The notes beneath the pieces were generated by a model. That model was not told the origin of the DNA, did not search any database, and saw nothing but the letters and a program-made list of their open reading frames with translations. Made by a program: the position numbers and the translations under genes. A stretch of DNA of 64,000 nt from assembly GCA_907164885.2 (NCBI GenBank), contig OU015493.1:117687693-117751692 (forward strand), read 5' to 3'. The stretch comes from Dolomedes plantarius. Lineage: Eukaryota; Arthropoda; Arachnida; Araneae; Dolomedidae. Positions 60,051-64,000 of this stretch are shown here, piece by piece. How positions within the stretch are numbered: position 1 is the stretch's first letter; each line of letters starts with the position of its first letter.

Positions 60051-61374
60051 TGTAAAGAAGTGGGTACCCCTTTTAATGTGGGTGATAAATGCGTCAAAAT
60101 TATTGTTATCTTATATGTTCTGCAGTCAATCTTATTGTAATGTATAACAGGTTAAAGGTATAACAGGTTTGTATTTAACAGATATTTCTTCAGTCACACA
60201 GACGCCAAGAGTTTATTGCTCGCAGTCGAAAATTAACCTTTTAGTGATAAGTTTTTGTTATTTGTGCTAGTTTTCGTTTTATTGTTTGCATTACAATATC
60301 CGATTCTTTAGTTTCAATTATGAGGAAAGAATATCATTTATATTTATTCTGAAATATTTATGCTATTTAAATTGCCTAAGGATAAAGTAAAGAAATGGGT
60401 ACCACTTGGCGCGGTTTGACGAAGTTTTGAAAATTCACCAAAATCCCACTAAAAGACGAACAGTTATTACAGAGAAGTTCATAAACAGGAAGATGTTGAA
60501 ATCATTACAGAAAAGGATTCTTGTAAAGTGGGTACCCCTTTTGACGTGGTCGATCAATGCAGTGAAGTTATGGCTATCTGATCTATTTATAAGATTGACT
60601 GCAGAACATATAACAGGTTTGTACTGAGCGGATTTATCTTTAGTGACATAGATATAGTGTTTATTACTGTCAGCCTAAAATGAACCTTCGAATGATGAGT
60701 TTTTTTTTTATGAACGTTTTCTGTCATTGTTTGCATTAAAATATACTGTTCATTAGCATCAATTATGAGAAAAGAATGTCATTTAGGATTTATTCTGAAA
60801 TATTTATCCTTCTTAAATTGCTAAAACTGACTGTACATTCTTTATATGTACGTTTTTGTTGTCCGCTGTGCCATTACAGTCGTTTTTTGTGTGATTTTGG
60901 CGAAATTTGAAAACTCCGCCAAACCGCGCCAAGAGGTACCCACTTTTGTACTTTAGCCCTGCCTAAAATTGGCTGTTTATTCTGTATATACGTAACACGT
61001 AATTTTTAACATATAATTACGTTCCTCCATAACGGTCTTCCGGATAGCAAAATTTATGACGCTAAAACCGTCGTCGCGAGTTATAAATCAAGAGTGGCAG
61101 AGAAGACATATGTAACTTATTTTTCTTATCATCGACCTATTCTGCATAGGATTATCACTCATCCTTCTCTTCGTATGTAGGAATTTTATTGTAAAAAAAA
61201 GGGTAAGCAACTATAAGTAATCCTGCGTTAATAACCCGCGGTAGTTTCGTTAGAAGAGACTACCTGAAATTTTTTTGCTATCCTCTATGTTGCCGTATCG
61301 CCATCTTTTAGTGTAATTTTGGCGAATTTTGAAAATTTTGCCAAATCACGCCAAGGAGTACCCACTTCTTTACA
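60051..61374. mobile_element. Mosaic of long-TIR miniature elements
   Basis: The outer ends TGTAAAGAAGTGGGTAC (60051) and TACCCACTTCTTTACA (to 61374) are inverted repeats. Inside, 60385-60953 is a TA-flanked element with 60-bp TIRs (AAGTAMARAARTGGGTACC, then TTGGCGCGGTTTG). A third GTGGGTACCCCTTTT end at 60530 starts a segment that repeats 60062-60384 (shared AACAGGTTTGTA, TTCTGAAATATTTAT). No transposase is present. TA flanks suggest the Tc1/mariner superfamily. Confidence 0.7.
61196..61276 (+). repeat. 78-bp dispersed repeat, copy 2
   Basis: Nearly identical to 47034-47112, inserted within the MITE mosaic. Confidence 0.85.
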
Positions 61375-61387
61375 TTTACCCTATAAC

Positions 61388-61566
61388 TATATTCTAATCT
61401 TTGAAATAATATTTAATGCACATTTAAGCATTAGGAATACTATGTTTCTAAATTCATTGGTGAGTGTATTCTGTTTCGGTATGCAAATAGTCAATTAGAT
61501 TCTTCTTGGGTTATTCAAAATTGTTAAGTTGGTTATGTTTAGGTCTGGGACAGTGGACAATAAGTA
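61388..61566 (+). repeat. Direct repeat flanking a MITE mosaic, right copy
   Basis: See 59868-60045. The pair is 1.52 kb apart, in the same orientation. Confidence 0.9.
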
Positions 61567-62044
61567 AAGCCAAATAGTAGGCGTAAGGGGAAAATATGGT
61601 TGCTTGGCTGGTTTCCGACATGATTAGTTAGATCAGTTTTTAAGTAAATAAGATATAAAGTTTGATACATACTGCGGGTAAATTAGCCGAAATTGCGTGA
61701 ACTAAAAATTAGATAAATCGAGGACTAAGATGCTTAATTTTAATCTGAATGATAAATGTGTTACACATAAGTTAAAGAGAAAAAACTTTTAAATAGATAC
61801 GACAAATTAATATATGCTTAAAAATTTAAATTTAAAATTAAAACAAGTATTTCTTGGTGATATTCAAAAAAACTTATGTAATAATCATTTAAATTATTTG
61901 GAACATCGGGAAATTCAAGATGGTGTCATTTTTCTTGCCGAAGACACTAAAAACAGAATAAAATGAAAACAAAATGCAGTAAAAAGAGCACTAACTACTT
62001 TACGTGATTCTATTCACACAATAAATAGATGAAACCGCATAGAA
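61567..62044. other. Intergenic AT-rich DNA
   Basis: No supported feature. Confidence 0.5.
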
Positions 62045-62407
62045 CAGGGGTCCCCAACCTTTTTGTACCTAAGAGCACATTCAAGAATACCGGTCGGACG
62101 GCGGGCACCGTTTATTTTTCCAAGGGGAATTTATAGTTGGACATAGTTAATTATACATACACATAATATACAAAAAAACATTTAATTCTCAAAATATAAT
62201 TTAACATATAAAAATTATTGTTAATATGCTTGTGTAAAATAAATGATTACTAAATAATGCATACAAAATCTATTAAAAATGAGAAAACTTTTACATAGCA
62301 TTTTATTGAAAACTGAAATATTTTTATCATGGTCGCACAGCGGCGGGCACAGGTAAAACGATCGGCGGGCGCCATGGTGCCCACGGGCATAGGGTTGGGG
62401 ACCCCTG
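62045..62407. mobile_element. hAT MITE with near-perfect TSD
   Basis: Ends CAGGGGTCCCCAACCT and AGGGTTGGGGACCCCTG are inverted repeats. GCATAGAA (62037-62044) and GTATAGAA (62408-62415) match at 7 of 8. 363 bp with GC-rich GGCGGGC-type subterminal words. Confidence 0.9.
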
Positions 62408-62415
62408 GTATAGAA

Positions 62416-63280
62416 CATCACTTGATTGTCAGTTAGGTTGACTTAAAAACAAAAGGTAAGTACGATGCAAAACAAAACAGCCGTAGAAAAACTCTCCAAA
62501 TTGGCATTTGCCATCCTTATGGAATTTTCTCTGTTTTTAACTCAGGTATTAATTGACATCCGTAACCATTTTTTTATTTTATAGCAATTTCATGTTGATT
62601 AATCTAACCCGAGGATTTAAAGAATTATTGTTAAATGATTATGGTAAATGATTTTGAGGAAAGAGCCACAAATTCTCTGCCGGATTATTTATGGCATCAG
62701 TTTTGACAATTACATTTTAAAAGTGGTGCCTTCGTTTATGCAAAAAGTGCGATTGGTGAATTATGCGAGTGGTGCTCTGCTTAGGGTGTTTAAGTTTTTG
62801 ACGTAGGACAACGTCAAACTCCGAAGGAATGGTGCGCAAGCATTTTTCGTCCATGACCCACTTTCTTCAAATAGAGCCCCCACCCAACGAAAAAAAGTTT
62901 TATACTAGCAATTTTTTATTTTTTTTAACTAGAAAAATGTTACCAGAAAATAGAAAAAAGAAATAAGCAAATTTCGAGAAACTATTTTAAAAATCAGTAA
63001 CTGTAGATTTTCGGTTTATACCTACTTTGCAGAATAACAGAAAAAATATATCTTGTTTACCTTCTGCACTTACTTTAGGCAAATCTGACGTGACTAAAAC
63101 TTTATTTTGATATATTAATAAGTACTTCAATTAGATAAAAATTAACAAAAATTAGAATTATAAAAGAGCATGATTTCAAAATTATAACCGAAGTATTAAA
63201 ACATTAAAAATTATAAACTTCCTCTATTTATATAAAACTAAAATTTTAAAAAATGAATGAGAAGCCTGAGCCTGGACCTC
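62416..63280. other. Intergenic AT-rich DNA
   Basis: No supported feature. Confidence 0.5.
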
Positions 63281-63282
63281 AG

Positions 63283-63710
63283 ATATGAAATATGTGAAAC
63301 CGCGAACACACATTCTCGAAAGGGGAGCGAAGTGTAGGGGGGAACAGGGATTTATGGGTCTTCGCCTCGCCGCTCAGGTGCTCGCTTAGAAGGGCGGTTT
63401 TCTGACGAATGATCAAAGGGACGAGGGACCTTCTCCCCACGTTGGGGGGTGGGGGTCCCCGAATCTCGCTTTTCGTAAGCAGATGACGGAGAGGGGTTCA
63501 AAGGTCAAAGGGGTAATGATGTCGGGAAGTTGCGATCAGCGGGAAAGGGGAAAAGGTCGGTCGAATCGATTAGTCACGCTCCTGGAGCGTGACTAATGTC
63601 TCGTGAGGGGACGGGAGGGAGCTGATTCGCTTGTGTGTACATGCGGCTTGAGAGTGCTACTCTCGTATCATCTACCGAGTTAAAGTCTTGATCGTTGTTC
63701 GATTTTTACA
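63283..63710. other. GC-rich block with a perfect palindrome
   Basis: An abrupt GC-rich, G-run-rich segment in AT-rich DNA. 63569-63582 and 63584-63597 are exact 14-bp complements around one base (ATTAGTCACGCTCC arm). Likely part of an unidentified repeat; no coding frame. Confidence 0.5.
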
Positions 63711-64000
63711 ACTTATAATTTTGAAAACCCAGTCTCACGCCGATAGGTATAAGCAAATAGAAGCAATGGAAGTATAGCCTTTTTCTGATGGAGATTTTAT
63801 TATAAAACTGTTCAGACAACTTATTTAACAATACCATATCATGTATTTTAACGTATAAAAATATAAATAAAAACCTAAAAAATGTGTAAATATAGAAAAT
63901 TTAAAGCATGGCTTTTAATTAAATAATTTAATATGATATAAATTGAATTCAGATTATATAAAATCCCGAGCACGGTGAATATTAATCTGAAAACTGCCTG

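Overview
This window looks like AT-rich, repeat-dense nuclear DNA from an arthropod, most likely a spider or another arachnid. That is an inference from its Tc1, hAT, pogo/Tigger, jockey-type and tRNA-SINE content and from a multi-exon gene with long introns. No lineage marker gene is present. There is no bacterial-style gene organisation, rRNA gene, credible functional tRNA gene or CRISPR array.

Layout. 1-13 kb: inverted-repeat and hAT-type miniature elements, an intact Tc1 element (5198-6603), and a reverse-transcriptase fragment lying between two direct repeats (7243-7960 and 10455-11165), possibly a decayed Penelope-like element. 13.6-25 kb: hAT deletion derivatives, a Tc1 element with one nonsense codon inserted in a (TA)n tract, a badly decayed Tc1, and a second intact Tc1 (23564-24976). 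25-28 kb: LTR-like blocks and a piggyBac-type miniature element. 28.3-31.9 kb: a three-level nest, with a minus-strand jockey-type LINE split by a pogo-like transposon that is itself split by a tRNA-derived SINE. Both insertions have clear target duplications.

32.8-46.1 kb: the one convincing host gene, on the + strand. Six exons can be read with GT-AG borders and matching phase. They encode a predicted secreted, cysteine-rich protein of about 163 residues, with a Kozak-like start, signal peptide and poly(A) signal. An extra exon may exist at 36067-36291. Its long introns hold a Tigger remnant, two SINE families, a 62-68 bp TIR palindromic element and other transposon relics. I do not recognise the protein family.

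46-64 kb: more repeats. The most interesting is a minus-strand LTR element (49744-52762) with LTRs, a polypurine tract, a plausible primer-binding site and a 4-bp target duplication. Its interior has no gag or pol that I can see. It carries, in the same orientation, an intronless decayed fragment of a vigilin-like multi-KH-domain protein, plus a 33-35 bp minisatellite. After it come SINEs, an internally deleted mariner, a hAT element with a perfect 8-bp target duplication, a mosaic of long-TIR miniature elements (59.9-61.6 kb), a hAT miniature element (62045-62407) and a GC-rich block near the end.

Apart from the secreted-protein gene and one weak exon candidate at 55038-55212, all coding potential I can support belongs to mobile elements or captured fragments.
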